DNA of 64,000 bases from Nocardia terrae (GCF_009760405.1 NZ_WRPP01000002.1:806001-870000); one strand, 5' to 3'; counted from the first letter of the stretch, positions 47,374-56,838 are shown. The notes: generated from the letters alone by a model not told the origin. Numbers and translations are program-made.

Positions 47374-48375
47374 TCACATGATGGTGAGGATGTCCGCGAT
47401 CGGGCGGCGCGGCGTGGGCGGGGGCAGGGGAGCGTCGTCGGACGGGACGGAGCCGATCCGGATCAGCGCTTGCGGCAGGCCGGGGCCGCCGAGCAGCTTC
47501 GCGAGGAGTTCCCGGCCCTCGGGCAGTTCGGTGATATTGGTGAGCGGGCAGGTGGCCAGGCCGGCGGCGGTGCATTCGAGCAGGACCGCCGAGAGCGCCT
47601 CGCCGATGCGGAGCCACTGGTCGACCGAGTCCCGCACCGCGCTGAGGACTACCAGGCGGGCACGGTCGGTGAGATGTCCGCGGCGCGTGGAGCGCGGGCC
47701 GCTGGGGAAAAAGCGGCCGACGCCGACTCTGGCCATCTCCGCTTCCGAGGCCAGCGCGGTCCGCGGTACGCCCTCGCGGGCTTCGGAATTCCCGGTCCAC
47801 GAATGCAATTCGAGGCCGTAGAACATGTCGTGGCCGCGCACGGCGGCGTACTCGCGCGACAGCGCCGCCAGCCGGGGCCGGGCGGATTCGGCCAGCACGT
47901 CGAACTGCACGTACTGCGCCGCGGCCGCCGCGCGCAGCCTCGGCACGATGTCCTGCCAGCCGTCGGGTTCGAGCAGGGCCAGCCGGTCCGTGCGGCGGCG
48001 CCCGATCGCGCGCGCCTGCGCCCGGATGTCCCGCGCGGGATCGGGCCACGGCCGGAATTCGATCTCGGCCAGGTGATCCGGCCGCCGCGCGTCGGGCACC
48101 CGGACCGTATCGGTGTGCCACCCGCGATCGGCGAAAACCGTTCGGACGTGGTGCAGCATCGCGCCGCAGCTGATCACCAGCTGGCGGCCGAGCGGATCGG
48201 CCGCGGGCAGCAGCCGCTCCGCGTCGGCGTAGAGGTCGAGGCGGCGGCCGTCGAACCGCCAGCGCCACGGTTGGGTGTTGTGCACCGACGGCGCGCGGGC
48301 CGCCAGTTCGATCGCCGCAGCGACCGTCGCCGGATCGGGTGCCGGTCGACCCCTTGCCTCGTCATCGACGCTCAT
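47374..48375 (-). CDS. Acg-family nitroreductase-like flavoprotein (3 of 3)
   Basis: The product has 333 residues with RAPSVHNTQPWRWRFDG and SAVLLECTAAGLATCPLTNITELPEG. ATG 48375 is six bases from GACACT, again a leaderless layout. It is divergent from the SulP unit. A weak DosR-type box lies at 48408. Confidence 0.9.
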   Translation of the reverse strand: MSVDDEARGRPAPDPATVAAAIELAARAPSVHNTQPWRWRFDGRRLDLYADAERLLPAADPLGRQLVISCGAMLHHVRTVFADRGWHTDTVRVPDARRPDHLAEIEFRPWPDPARDIRAQARAIGRRRTDRLALLEPDGWQDIVPRLRAAAAAQYVQFDVLAESARPRLAALSREYAAVRGHDMFYGLELHSWTGNSEAREGVPRTALASEAEMARVGVGRFFPSGPRSTRRGHLTDRARLVVLSAVRDSVDQWLRIGEALSAVLLECTAAGLATCPLTNITELPEGRELLAKLLGGPGLPQALIRIGSVPSDDAPLPPPTPRRPIADILTIM

Positions 48376-48381
48376 CCCGTC

Positions 48382-48421
48382 AGTGTCCGGCCGCGCGGAA
48401 GCGCTGCCTACGGCCGTTCCT
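48382..48421 (-). promoter_or_regulatory. Possible DosR-type box and -10, nitroreductase 3
   Basis: Minus strand: AGGAACGGCCGTAG (48421-48408) then GACACT (48387-48382), A 22 bp beyond, followed by N6-ATG. The box is a poor match; the -10 arrangement is what supports it. Confidence 0.4.
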
Positions 48422-48518
48422 AGTGCGCCGCAGAGTATTTGGTCATCTCACTTGCGACCGGTCGACTCTGCCCCGCCCACACGTGCCCGCGCGAGGCTCG
48501 TGGCGGAAGGGAGTACTC

Positions 48519-48548
48519 ATGACCACCGCCCGCGATAGCGTGCACTGA
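48519..48548 (+). CDS. Nine-residue leader peptide ahead of sulP
   Basis: ATG 48519 has GGAAGGGAG upstream, the best ribosome site in the region, and encodes MTTARDSVH. Its TGA shares one base with the sulP ATG (TGATG). The transporter itself lacks its own Shine-Dalgarno, so ribosomes probably reach it by termination-reinitiation. A regulatory uORF is possible. Confidence 0.5.
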   Translation: MTTARDSVH

Positions 48549-50260
48549 TGGCGCGCGGCGCGGAGCGGTGGCTGCCGGGACTCGCGCAGTTCCGGGGCTA
48601 CCGCCCGGCCCGGCTGCGGACCGACGCGGCGGCGGGCGTGACCGTGGCCGCCTATCTGATTCCGCAGGTGATGGCCTACGCGACCGTGGCGGGTCTGGCC
48701 CCGATCGCGGGCCTGTGGGCGGCGATCGGACCCCTGGCGGTGTACGTGGTGCTCGGCACCTCGCGGCAGCTGTCGGTGGGCCCGGAATCGACCACCGCGC
48801 TGATGACGGCGGTGGCGTTGGCCCCGTTGGCCTCCGGCGACCCGGCGCGCTACGCGGCCCTGGCGGCGGCGCTGGCGCTGCTGGTCGGGGCCTGCGGTGT
48901 GGTGGGCGCGGTGGCGCGGCTGGGCGTGCTGGCCGATCTGCTGTCGAAGCCGGTCCTCGTCGGCTATCTGGCCGGGACCGCCGCCATCATGATCATCGGT
49001 CAGCTCGGGCGGATCGCCAGGGTGCCCATGGAAGGGGAGGAGATCCCCGATCAGCTGCGATCGTTCGCGGCGCACATCCACCAAGTGCACGGGCCGACGC
49101 TGCTGCTGGCCGCCGCGACGCTGGCCGTGCTGGTCCTGGCGGGATGGAAGGCGCCGCGGGTGCCGGGGCCGCTGATCGCGGTGCTGGGCGCGACGGTGGT
49201 GACGGTGGTGTTCTCCTTGCGGGAGCACGGGATTCGGGTGGTGGGCGCGATTCCCTCGGGGCTGCCCGCACCGGGCGTGCCGCACGTCGCGGCGGGGGAT
49301 CTGACCGCGTTGTTGCTGCCCGCCCTCGGCGTCGCCCTGGTCGGGTACTCCGACATGGTGCTGACCGCGCGGGCCTTCGCGGCACGCCACGGTGACACCG
49401 TCGACGCGAACCGGGAACTGCTGGCGTTGGGCGTCAACAATCTGACCGCCGGTGTGTCGCAGGGTTTTCCGGTCAGCTGCAGCGGCAGCCGCACCACGCT
49501 CGCCGACGCCGCGGGCGCGCGCACCCAGCTCTATTCGGCGGTCGCGCTGGTGACGGTGCTGGGCGTGGTGTTCTGGGCGCGGCCGATCCTGGCCGCGTTC
49601 CCGACGGCGGCGCTGGGCGCGCTGGTGGTCTACGCCGCACTGCGGCTGATCGATCTACCGGAGTTCGCCCGGCTGGCGCGTTTCCGCCGCAGCGAGCTGG
49701 TGCTGGCGCTGTGCACGGCGGCGGCGGTGCTCGCGGTCGGCGTGCTCTACGGCATCCTGCTCGCGATCGGCCTGTCGATCCTGGATCTGCTGCGCCGGGT
49801 CGCCCGCGCGCACGACGCGATCCTGGGCTTCGTGCCCGGCCTGGCCGGCATGCACGACGTCGACGACTATCCGGAGGCGAAACCCGTTCCAGGACTGGTG
49901 ATCTACCGCTATGACGCGCCCCTGTGCTTCGCCAATGCCGAGGACTTCCGCCGCCGCGCGCTGGCCGCGGTCGACTCGTTCACCTCGAACGACGAGCCGG
50001 TGCGCTGGTTCGTGCTCAGCTCCGAGGCCAACGTCGAGGTCGATCTCACCGCCCTGGACGCGGTCGAACAGCTGCGGGCCGAATTGACGGCGCGGGGAAC
50101 GGTCTTCGCCATGGCCCGGGTGAAACAGGACCTGCTGAGGGCGCTCGGCGCGGCCGGACTGGTCGAGCGGATCGGCGCCGACCGGCTGTTCCCGACCCTG
50201 CGCACCGCGGTCGCGGCCTATCGGCGGGAGGTCGGCGACCTCGGACCGGGAGATCTGTGA
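48548..50260 (+). CDS. SulP-family anion transporter with STAS domain
   Basis: The product has 570 residues. The membrane domain (about 20-430) starts with the SulP signature region AAGVTVAAYLIPQVMAYATVAGLAPIAGLWA and has many hydrophobic helices. The C-terminal STAS domain (about 435-560) follows. Sulphate or bicarbonate are the usual cargoes; which one is not clear. The stop codon lies against the DosR-type box of the next gene. Confidence 0.9.
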   Translation: MARGAERWLPGLAQFRGYRPARLRTDAAAGVTVAAYLIPQVMAYATVAGLAPIAGLWAAIGPLAVYVVLGTSRQLSVGPESTTALMTAVALAPLASGDPARYAALAAALALLVGACGVVGAVARLGVLADLLSKPVLVGYLAGTAAIMIIGQLGRIARVPMEGEEIPDQLRSFAAHIHQVHGPTLLLAAATLAVLVLAGWKAPRVPGPLIAVLGATVVTVVFSLREHGIRVVGAIPSGLPAPGVPHVAAGDLTALLLPALGVALVGYSDMVLTARAFAARHGDTVDANRELLALGVNNLTAGVSQGFPVSCSGSRTTLADAAGARTQLYSAVALVTVLGVVFWARPILAAFPTAALGALVVYAALRLIDLPEFARLARFRRSELVLALCTAAAVLAVGVLYGILLAIGLSILDLLRRVARAHDAILGFVPGLAGMHDVDDYPEAKPVPGLVIYRYDAPLCFANAEDFRRRALAAVDSFTSNDEPVRWFVLSSEANVEVDLTALDAVEQLRAELTARGTVFAMARVKQDLLRALGAAGLVERIGADRLFPTLRTAVAAYRREVGDLGPGDL

Positions 50261-50300
50261 CCTTCGGCCGTGACCCCGCCCGCGGTCGGCGCGACATGCT
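50257..50300 (+). promoter_or_regulatory. DosR-type box and -10 of the first WS/DGAT
   Basis: Box GTGACCTTCGGCCG (50257-50270) overlaps the sulP stop codon; -10 CATGCT has its A at 50296, 26 bp beyond. Nearly the same box as for the first nitroreductase. Confidence 0.7.
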
Positions 50301-50353
50301 GGGTGAACGCCGGCAGGCGAGCACCACACACAGTCGAAGATCAGGTATCGGTC

Positions 50354-51718
50354 ATGACCGAATTGCAGCCGCTGGACGCGGGATTCATCGAACTCGAGGA
50401 TTCGGACCGGCACATCAGCCTCGGCATCGCCGCGGTGGCGATCCTGTCCGGGACGCCGCCCTCGCACGCGGAGTTCGAGGCGGTGCTGGCCGACAGAGTC
50501 GCCGCGAACGATCGGCTGCGCCAGCGCGTCCGCCGCGCTCCCCTGGACCTGACCGTCCCGGTGTGGGAGTCCGACCCGAATTTCGATCTGGCCCACCATA
50601 TTCGATGGAGTGCGCTGCCCGAACCGGCCGACGAGGCGGAGCTGCGGGAGTTCATCGCCACCGAACTGGTCGAGCGCCTCGACCGTGACCATCCGCTGTG
50701 GGAATGCGTGGTCGTGGAGCGGGTCGCGGGCCGGGGCTGGGCCCTGATCGTCAAGGCCCACCACAGCCTCGTCGACGGCATCTCCGGCGTGTCCCTCTTC
50801 GAGAGCCTGTGCGACGCACACGAAGTCGCGCAGCCGCCCGCAGGTGAGCGCGCCGACGGCGCGGCTCGTCCCAAGAACTGGTTCGACTGGGCGGTCACGG
50901 GCCTGCGGCTGCCGATCGACGTGCCCCGGTACGCGCTGGGCATGGCCCGCAGCCTCGCGCCGGTCGCCGCCGCGTTGGTCTCCGCGCCGACCGCCTCCTC
51001 GCTCAACGGCCCGATCGGCAGGCAGCGCCGCTACGTGATCGCGCGCGCCTCGCTGGCCGAGATCCGCGAGATCGGCCGGGGATTCGACGCGACGGTCAAC
51101 GACGTGGTGCTGGCCGCGGTGACCTCGGCCTACCGCGCCGTGCTGCTGGGCCGCGGCGAGGACCCCACCGGCAATTCCGTGCGCATCCTGGTGCCGGTGT
51201 CGATGCGCGCCGCGGATGCGAAAAAGGCGTTCGACAACCGGGTTTCGGCGGTGCTGTCGCTGCTGCCGCTGCACCTCGAGGATCCGGTCGAGCGGCTGCG
51301 GACCATTCACGAACGGATGCTCCGGCACAAGTCCAGTGGCGCGGCGCAGTCGGAGAAGTCGCTGCTGGCGCTGGCGGGCCGAGTGCCGTTCGCGCCGGTG
51401 GCCTGGTCGCTGCGGCTGTGGACGCGGCTGCCGCAGCGGGGCGTGACGGCCGTGGCGACCAATGTGCCCGGCCCGCGCGGAACCCTGACCATGCTCGGCC
51501 GGGAAGTACTGGAACTGCTGCCCGCCATCCCCATCGCCATGCGCCTGCGCACCGGGATCGCGATCCTCAGCTACGGCGATCAGCTCACCTTCGGCATCAC
51601 CGGTGACTACGACTCCACCCCGGATCTCGAGGTGATCGCCGACGGAATCCACACCGCTGTCGCGGAATTGCTGGCGGCGGCCCGGGAGCGGCAGCCGATC
51701 GTGAAGTCATCGAGATGA
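50354..51718 (+). CDS. Wax ester synthase/diacylglycerol acyltransferase (1 of 3)
   Basis: This 454-residue enzyme joins fatty acyl-CoA to diacylglycerol or fatty alcohol to make storage lipid. The catalytic HHxxxDG motif is seen as HHSLVDG, and the family's NDVVLAAVTSAYR and VPGPRG stretches follow. The start MTELQPLDAGF is shared with the second copy at 53185. Tgs1, an M. tuberculosis homologue, is DosR-controlled. Confidence 0.94.
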   Translation: MTELQPLDAGFIELEDSDRHISLGIAAVAILSGTPPSHAEFEAVLADRVAANDRLRQRVRRAPLDLTVPVWESDPNFDLAHHIRWSALPEPADEAELREFIATELVERLDRDHPLWECVVVERVAGRGWALIVKAHHSLVDGISGVSLFESLCDAHEVAQPPAGERADGAARPKNWFDWAVTGLRLPIDVPRYALGMARSLAPVAAALVSAPTASSLNGPIGRQRRYVIARASLAEIREIGRGFDATVNDVVLAAVTSAYRAVLLGRGEDPTGNSVRILVPVSMRAADAKKAFDNRVSAVLSLLPLHLEDPVERLRTIHERMLRHKSSGAAQSEKSLLALAGRVPFAPVAWSLRLWTRLPQRGVTAVATNVPGPRGTLTMLGREVLELLPAIPIAMRLRTGIAILSYGDQLTFGITGDYDSTPDLEVIADGIHTAVAELLAAARERQPIVKSSR

Positions 51719-51732
51719 ACTGGAGGTACATC

Positions 51733-51774
51733 ATGAACAGCTACGGGATCACAGTGTCAGGAGAGACGTCGTGA
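51733..51774 (+). CDS. Thirteen-residue leader peptide ahead of the band-7 gene
   Basis: ATG 51733 follows GGAGGTAC, an ideal ribosome site, and encodes MNSYGITVSGETS. Its stop overlaps the GTG of the next gene (GTGA). AGGAGAG inside the leader can also serve the next gene. A coupling leader like the one ahead of sulP. Confidence 0.5.
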   Translation: MNSYGITVSGETS

Positions 51775-52631
51775 ACGCCGCCGCCGGGATCGGCCTCGTG
51801 GCGGCGATCGTGGTGATCATCGTCGCGGCGACGTCCATTCGGGTGGTATTCCAATTCCAGCGTGGCGTGCTGTTCCGGCTCGGACGGGTCGTGGCGGTCC
51901 GCGAGCCGGGGCTGAACTTCATCATTCCGGTCATCGACCAGATGAAGAAGGTGTCGATGCGGATCATCACCATGCCGATCCAGTCGCAGGGCATCATCAC
52001 CCGCGACAATGTCAGCGTCGACATCTCGGCCGTCGCCTACTTCCGGGTGGTCGACGCCCGCAAGTCGGTGGTCGCGATCGAGAACGTGCACGCCGCCATC
52101 GACCAGATCGCGCAGACCACGCTGCGCAAGGTGGTGGGCCAGCACACCCTCGATCAGGCGCTGGCCGAAACCGACGCCATCAACGCCGATATCCGCCAGA
52201 TCCTCGACACCACCACCCTGGAATGGGGCGTGGAGGTCACGCTGGTGGAGCTCAAGGACATCCAGCTGCCCGACAGCATGAAGCGGGCGATGGCGCGCCA
52301 GGCCGAGGCCGAACGCGAGAAGCGGGCGAAGATCATTGCCGCCGAAGGCGAATCGCTGGCCGCCGCCGCGCTCGGCGAGGCCTCCGACACCATGATGGCC
52401 CACCCGCTGGCCCTGCAGCTGCGCAACCTGCAGACCCTGGTGGAGCTGGGCGTGGACAAGAACACCACCGTCGTGTTCCCCGCGCCGCTGATGAGCGCCA
52501 TCAGCGACATCAGCGGGTTCTTCGCCCGCGAATCCGCCGCCGCGTCGGCGCAGGCCCCGCAGACGCCTTCGAACGGGTCTGCCGCCGTGCTCGACGGGCC
52601 CGCGGTCCTCGCCTCGGGGACGACGCGATGA
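51771..52631 (+). CDS. SPFH/band-7 (stomatin-like) membrane protein
   Basis: The product has 286 residues with an N-terminal membrane helix (GIGLVAAIVVIIVAATSI) and the band-7 domain (FQRGVLFRLGRVV; EPGLNFIIPVID; LDTTTLEWGVEVTLVELKDIQLP). A coiled coil (RAMARQAEAEREKRAKIIAAEGE) mediates assembly into large membrane rings. The family organises membrane microdomains and proteases. Start GTG 51771. It overlaps the next gene by four bases (ATGA). Confidence 0.9.
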   Translation: MNAAAGIGLVAAIVVIIVAATSIRVVFQFQRGVLFRLGRVVAVREPGLNFIIPVIDQMKKVSMRIITMPIQSQGIITRDNVSVDISAVAYFRVVDARKSVVAIENVHAAIDQIAQTTLRKVVGQHTLDQALAETDAINADIRQILDTTTLEWGVEVTLVELKDIQLPDSMKRAMARQAEAEREKRAKIIAAEGESLAAAALGEASDTMMAHPLALQLRNLQTLVELGVDKNTTVVFPAPLMSAISDISGFFARESAAASAQAPQTPSNGSAAVLDGPAVLASGTTR

Positions 52632-53029
52632 GCACCGGATACGAGACCCCAGGATTCGGCGCTTCGGCGGTGCTGATGGCCTTGCGCCTGCCGACCGGTC
52701 TCGGGCGCACGGTCGGGGAACTGCGCTATACCGCACGGAATTCGGGGCGGCACATCGCGTTTCCCGTGATGTTCGTCAAAGCCGGGGACCGGGTGATCAT
52801 CCGGGTCGGGAAGTCGGCCACGAAGGTGTGGTGGCGCAACTTCCGCTCGCCGCATCCGGCGTCGATCCGGGTCGGCGGCCACTGGCTGTCGGGCCCGGCG
52901 CGCACGGTGTGGCCGGGAACGGTGGAATTCGAAGAGGCGCACGCGCTCTACGAACGGGCGCATCCACGGTTCCCGGTGTTCCCGGAGGATCCCTATGTGG
53001 TCATCGACGCGGAGCCCGGCTCGGCCTGA
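52628..53029 (+). CDS. DDN-like (DUF385) nitroreductase/F420-binding protein
   Basis: The product has 133 residues. The split-barrel fold is suggested by GELRYTARNSGRHIAFPVMFVKAGDRVIIRVG and WWRNFRSPHPASIRVGGHW, which match deazaflavin-dependent nitroreductases of the Ddn family. It may reduce quinones or other electrophiles with F420H2. It is translationally coupled to the band-7 gene. Confidence 0.8.
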   Translation: MSTGYETPGFGASAVLMALRLPTGLGRTVGELRYTARNSGRHIAFPVMFVKAGDRVIIRVGKSATKVWWRNFRSPHPASIRVGGHWLSGPARTVWPGTVEFEEAHALYERAHPRFPVFPEDPYVVIDAEPGSA

Positions 53030-53184
53030 GGCGGGCGCGAGGTACGCCGGGTGCGAATGTCATCGCATCCGGTTACCTTGGCATCTGCCGGACATGGCCC
53101 GCGATGCGCGACGCTTTCCTTCTGACAGCGGCAGTTTTCGAGCCGTGGGAGAGTGCCGCGGCGGCTGCCGGAACGGGCATGATC

Positions 53185-54519
53185 ATGACCGAATTGAGAC
53201 CGCTGGACGCGGGATTCATGGATATGGAAGACGCCGACCGGCACATCAGCATGGGCATCGGCGCGGTGGCGATCATCGAGGGCAGCCCTCCGACGCGGGA
53301 CGGTTTCCGCGCGGGGCTCGATCGGGGTCTGGGCCTGCACGGGCGGTTGCGCCAGCGGGTGCGCCGGGTCCCGTGGGATCTGGTGGCGCCGATCTGGGAG
53401 GACGACCCGAATTTCGATCTGGCGCACCACATTCGATGGACGGCGCTACCCGAACCCGGTGACGAGCGGGCGCTGCGTGAGCTGGTCGCCGGCGAACTCG
53501 CCGAGCCGTTCGACCGGGACCACCCGCTGTGGGACGTCGTGGTGGTCGAGGGGCTGCGCGACGGCCGCTGGGCGATGATCGTGCGGGCCCATCACAGCAT
53601 GGTCGACGGCATCTCGGGCATCACCCTGTTCGAGAGCTTCTGCGATCCGGTCGACGCCGTGCCGCATGCGGCGCTCGAAAAGCATTCCCGCGGAGGAACA
53701 CTGGCGGCGCTCACCCGCGCGGTCGGACTGCCGTTCGCGGTGCCCGGGTTCGTCGTCGGCGCGCTGCGCACGCTGGCCCCGGTGGTGTACTCCGCCGTCG
53801 CGCCCGCACCGGATTCGTCGCTGAACGGCCCGATCGGACGCCAGCGCCGCTATGTGGTGGCACGGACCAGCCTGACCGACGTCCGGGAGATCGCCACGGA
53901 CTTCGGGATGACGGTCAACGATGTCGCGGTCGCCGCCATCGCCGCCGCCTACCGCCGGTTGCTGCTGGCCCGGGGCGAGCAGCCCGCGCCCGGGAAACTG
54001 CGCATCCTGGTTCCGGTGTCGATGCGCGCCGCGGATGCGAGATACGTTCCCGACAACCGTGTTTCGGCGATGATCGTGCGCCTGCCGATCGAGTTCGAGC
54101 AACCCCTCGAACGCCTCACCGCCGCACACGAACGCATCGCACGCCACCGGTCCCGAGGCGAGGCCGAAACCGAGAAATCACTGCTGGCCCTGGCCGACCG
54201 ACTCCCGTTCGCCCTGGTGGCGGGCGTCTTCCGCACGGCGTCGCGGGTCCCGCAACGCGGTGTGGGCGCCCTGGCGACCAATATCCCCGGCCCCCGCCAC
54301 TGGTTGACCCTCGGCGGCCGCAAGGTCCTCGAGATCTGGCCCGCCATCCCCATCGCCATGCGCGTGCGCACAACCGTCGCCATCCTCAGCTACGCCGACC
54401 AGCTGAACTTCGGCATCACCGGCGACTACGACACCACCCCCGACATCGACGAACTCGCCTCGGGGATCTCGACCGAGATCGCGGTGCTCCTGGCGCACGC
54501 CCGCGGCCGCGCACTGTAG
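53185..54519 (+). CDS. Wax ester synthase/diacylglycerol acyltransferase (2 of 3)
   Basis: The product has 444 residues, very similar to the first copy (MTELRPLDAGF; HHSMVDG; VPVSMRAADAR). ATG 53185 is chosen by alignment; ATG 53179 is in frame. The 155-bp gap before it (53030-53184) holds no convincing DosR-type box, so it may be transcribed from upstream or from a promoter I cannot identify. Confidence 0.93.
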   Translation: MTELRPLDAGFMDMEDADRHISMGIGAVAIIEGSPPTRDGFRAGLDRGLGLHGRLRQRVRRVPWDLVAPIWEDDPNFDLAHHIRWTALPEPGDERALRELVAGELAEPFDRDHPLWDVVVVEGLRDGRWAMIVRAHHSMVDGISGITLFESFCDPVDAVPHAALEKHSRGGTLAALTRAVGLPFAVPGFVVGALRTLAPVVYSAVAPAPDSSLNGPIGRQRRYVVARTSLTDVREIATDFGMTVNDVAVAAIAAAYRRLLLARGEQPAPGKLRILVPVSMRAADARYVPDNRVSAMIVRLPIEFEQPLERLTAAHERIARHRSRGEAETEKSLLALADRLPFALVAGVFRTASRVPQRGVGALATNIPGPRHWLTLGGRKVLEIWPAIPIAMRVRTTVAILSYADQLNFGITGDYDTTPDIDELASGISTEIAVLLAHARGRAL

Positions 54520-54560
54520 CGCGGCGGCGGGGCCGCGTGCCGGCCGAAAGGACTCCCACG

Positions 54561-55445
54561 ATGACGACGGCATCGACCTCGATGCTGCCGCTGCACGACG
54601 GCCGTCGGCTCGCCTATCTGAGGATGGGCCGAGCCGGCGGGCGACCGGTGCTGTTCTGTCACGGCACACCGGGTTCGCGGCTGTTCCGGCCACCCGAATC
54701 GATACCGGAAAGCCTGGGCGTCGATCTCGTGACCGCCGACCGCCCCGGCTACGGCGGGTCCGGTCCGCAACCGCACCGTCGGCTGCTGGATTGGCCGAAC
54801 GACGCTGTGGCACTGGCCGATCGGCTCGGCTGGACGCGCTTCGCCGTCGCCGGGGTGTCCGGCGGCGGACCGCATGCGCTCGCCTGCGCGGTGCGCTACC
54901 CCGACCGCGTCGCCGCCGTCGGGCTCGTGAGCAGTGTCGCGCCGTTCTGGCCGGACGCCCTGGACGGCATGCTCGCCACGACCCGGCGCGGCTTCGAGTG
55001 GGCGCACCGGTCACCGGCGCTGCTGCGCTTCGGGGCCCTGCTGGCGGCGCGTCGCCCCGATCGGTTCGTGCGTGGACTCGGCAGTGAGCTGCCGGACTGT
55101 GATCGGCGGATCCTGGCCCGTCCGGAGATCGCCCGGATGGCCGCCGAGAACGCCCGGGCGGCCCTCACCGGCGACGCCATGGCGCGCGAAATGGTGCTGC
55201 TGCGCCGTGATTGGGAGTTCCGGCCTTCGGATGTCGTTGTCCCCGTGGAACTGTGGCACGGGGAGCTCGACCGCAATGTCCCGGTCGCGCACGGGCGACG
55301 GCTGGCGGCCGCCCTCCCGAACTGCCGAGCCACGTTCGTGCCGGACGCCGGGCACTACCTCATCCACGACATCTGGGCCGATGTGCTCGCGGCGGTGAGC
55401 CGCCACCTGGACGCTCCAGGCTCGCGGGATCCGTTGTGGCGGTGA
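54561..55445 (+). CDS. Alpha/beta hydrolase
   Basis: The product has 294 residues. Nucleophile Ser lies in AVAGVSGGGPHALA, the oxyanion region in FCHGTPGSRL, and the acid and base in HGELDRNVPVAHG and AGHYLIHD. It could act on acyl esters from the lipid pathway; substrate unknown. AAAGGA precedes ATG 54561. It probably follows the WS/DGAT gene in one transcript (41-bp gap). Confidence 0.88.
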   Translation: MTTASTSMLPLHDGRRLAYLRMGRAGGRPVLFCHGTPGSRLFRPPESIPESLGVDLVTADRPGYGGSGPQPHRRLLDWPNDAVALADRLGWTRFAVAGVSGGGPHALACAVRYPDRVAAVGLVSSVAPFWPDALDGMLATTRRGFEWAHRSPALLRFGALLAARRPDRFVRGLGSELPDCDRRILARPEIARMAAENARAALTGDAMAREMVLLRRDWEFRPSDVVVPVELWHGELDRNVPVAHGRRLAAALPNCRATFVPDAGHYLIHDIWADVLAAVSRHLDAPGSRDPLWR

Positions 55446-55455
55446 GGTGTTCGGT

Positions 55456-56808
55456 CTACCGGTTGGTCACCGTCACCACCCCGGTGGTGGCGTTCCAGGT
55501 GATGGTGCCGTGCTGGAAGTCGCTGGCGCGGCCGCCGTCGATGTCGTGCTCGTCGCCGACCGGCAGGCCCAGGCTGCTCGAGGTGCCGCCGAGCTGGAGG
55601 TAGCGGGACAGGATGGCGCCGTGGACTTCGTGGGCGGCGGTGGCCGCGGACCAGTAGACGTTGCCGCCCTGGAACTGCGACGCCCGTCCTCCGGTCACGC
55701 CGACCTCGTCGGAGATCGGGTAGCCGAGAAATCCGCGCTCCCAACCGAGTTCGGACCACTTGTCGCGGATCGCGCCGTACACCAGGTCCGCTCCGCTGTT
55801 GGGGCTCCAGTAGATCGAGCCGCCTTCGAAGTGGTTGAAGCGGCCCTTGCCGTCGGGTGTGGTGGTCTCGTCGGTTTTCGGGTAGCCGAGGAAGGAGGTC
55901 ACCGAGCCCAGCCCGAAGTATTTGCCGCCGATCGCGCCGTGAACTTCGAAGGCGCCGAGGTTGTTCCGCCAGTAGATGCGGCCGGCGTCGAACCACTGCA
56001 CCGCGCTGGTTCCGGCGGCGGTGGCGGCCATCTCCCCGGAGCGGGGCGGGCCCAGCGCCGAGCGCTGTGCGCCGAGCGCGGCGTATTTCGCTCCGATCAG
56101 GCCCTGGGTGACGGCGTGATAGGGGTCGGTGAAGCCGTAGCCCATGCCGCGCAGGGTCGAGATGATCGACGGCAGCGCCGCGGTGTCGGTGGAATCGTTG
56201 CTCAGGTGCATCACGATCGTCGCGCCCGGCACCGTGTACTGACGTACCCGCGCGAGGATCGTGTCCAGGCTCGCGCCCTCGTAACCCGTTGTGTCGAAGG
56301 TCCAATCGAAGTTGACGTAATACCCGCGGGCCGCCAGATCACGATTGACGCTCGCGTCCTGATACCCGTCGCGGTACGGCGCGCGGAACCAGCCGCCGGA
56401 GGTGAACCCCAGCCGGTTGAACGCCGCCTCCGCCTGGTCCAGCTCCGACCACCGCTCGGACTGGGAGAGCCCGGAGAAGTAGGGATGGTCGTAGCTGTGG
56501 TTGATCAGCTTGTGCCCGGCCGCGAGCAGCGTCCGCGTCTGATCCGGATATTTCTCGACATAGCGGCCGGTGAGGGAGAAGGCGGCGGTGATCCCGTTGT
56601 CGCGCAGGATGCGCAGCACCTCGTCGGGATTGCCCGGGCTCCACCAATCCGCGTCGAAGGTGAGGGTGACGTTCTTGCTCGCGGTGTCGTAGGCGCGGGT
56701 GAACACCGTCGCCGACCCGGGGGCCGCGTCGGAGGCCGTGGCCCGCAACGGAACCGAGGCCACCACCAGGGCGGCCACCAGGGCCGCGAGTTTGCGGGTC
56801 GTCTTCAT
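55456..56808 (-). CDS. Secreted polysaccharide deacetylase with LGFP repeats
   Basis: The product has 450 residues. The signal peptide (LAALVAALVVASVPLRATA) is followed by a NodB-type deacetylase domain (about 40-225; TFDADWWSPG, NHSYDHPYF, FRAPYRDG). Four or so LGFP repeats (about 245-440; TSFLGYPKTDE, RGFLGYPISDE, SSSLGLPVGDE) follow, which bind the mycolyl-arabinogalactan wall in corynebacteria-group bacteria. The usual first motif TFDDG reads TFDAD here. Likely cell-wall glycan remodelling. AGGA lies eight bases before ATG 56808. Confidence 0.92.
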   Translation of the reverse strand: MKTTRKLAALVAALVVASVPLRATASDAAPGSATVFTRAYDTASKNVTLTFDADWWSPGNPDEVLRILRDNGITAAFSLTGRYVEKYPDQTRTLLAAGHKLINHSYDHPYFSGLSQSERWSELDQAEAAFNRLGFTSGGWFRAPYRDGYQDASVNRDLAARGYYVNFDWTFDTTGYEGASLDTILARVRQYTVPGATIVMHLSNDSTDTAALPSIISTLRGMGYGFTDPYHAVTQGLIGAKYAALGAQRSALGPPRSGEMAATAAGTSAVQWFDAGRIYWRNNLGAFEVHGAIGGKYFGLGSVTSFLGYPKTDETTTPDGKGRFNHFEGGSIYWSPNSGADLVYGAIRDKWSELGWERGFLGYPISDEVGVTGGRASQFQGGNVYWSAATAAHEVHGAILSRYLQLGGTSSSLGLPVGDEHDIDGGRASDFQHGTITWNATTGVVTVTNR

Positions 56809-56838
56809 TTCAGTTGTCCTCGTGGCTGATGGTCGGTA

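Noticed and set aside
53078..53110. GGTTACCTTGGCAT and GGACATGGCCC before WS/DGAT 2 as DosR-type boxes
   Set aside because: Neither aligns with the 14-bp pattern without a gap, and no hexamer is found at 21-26 bp.
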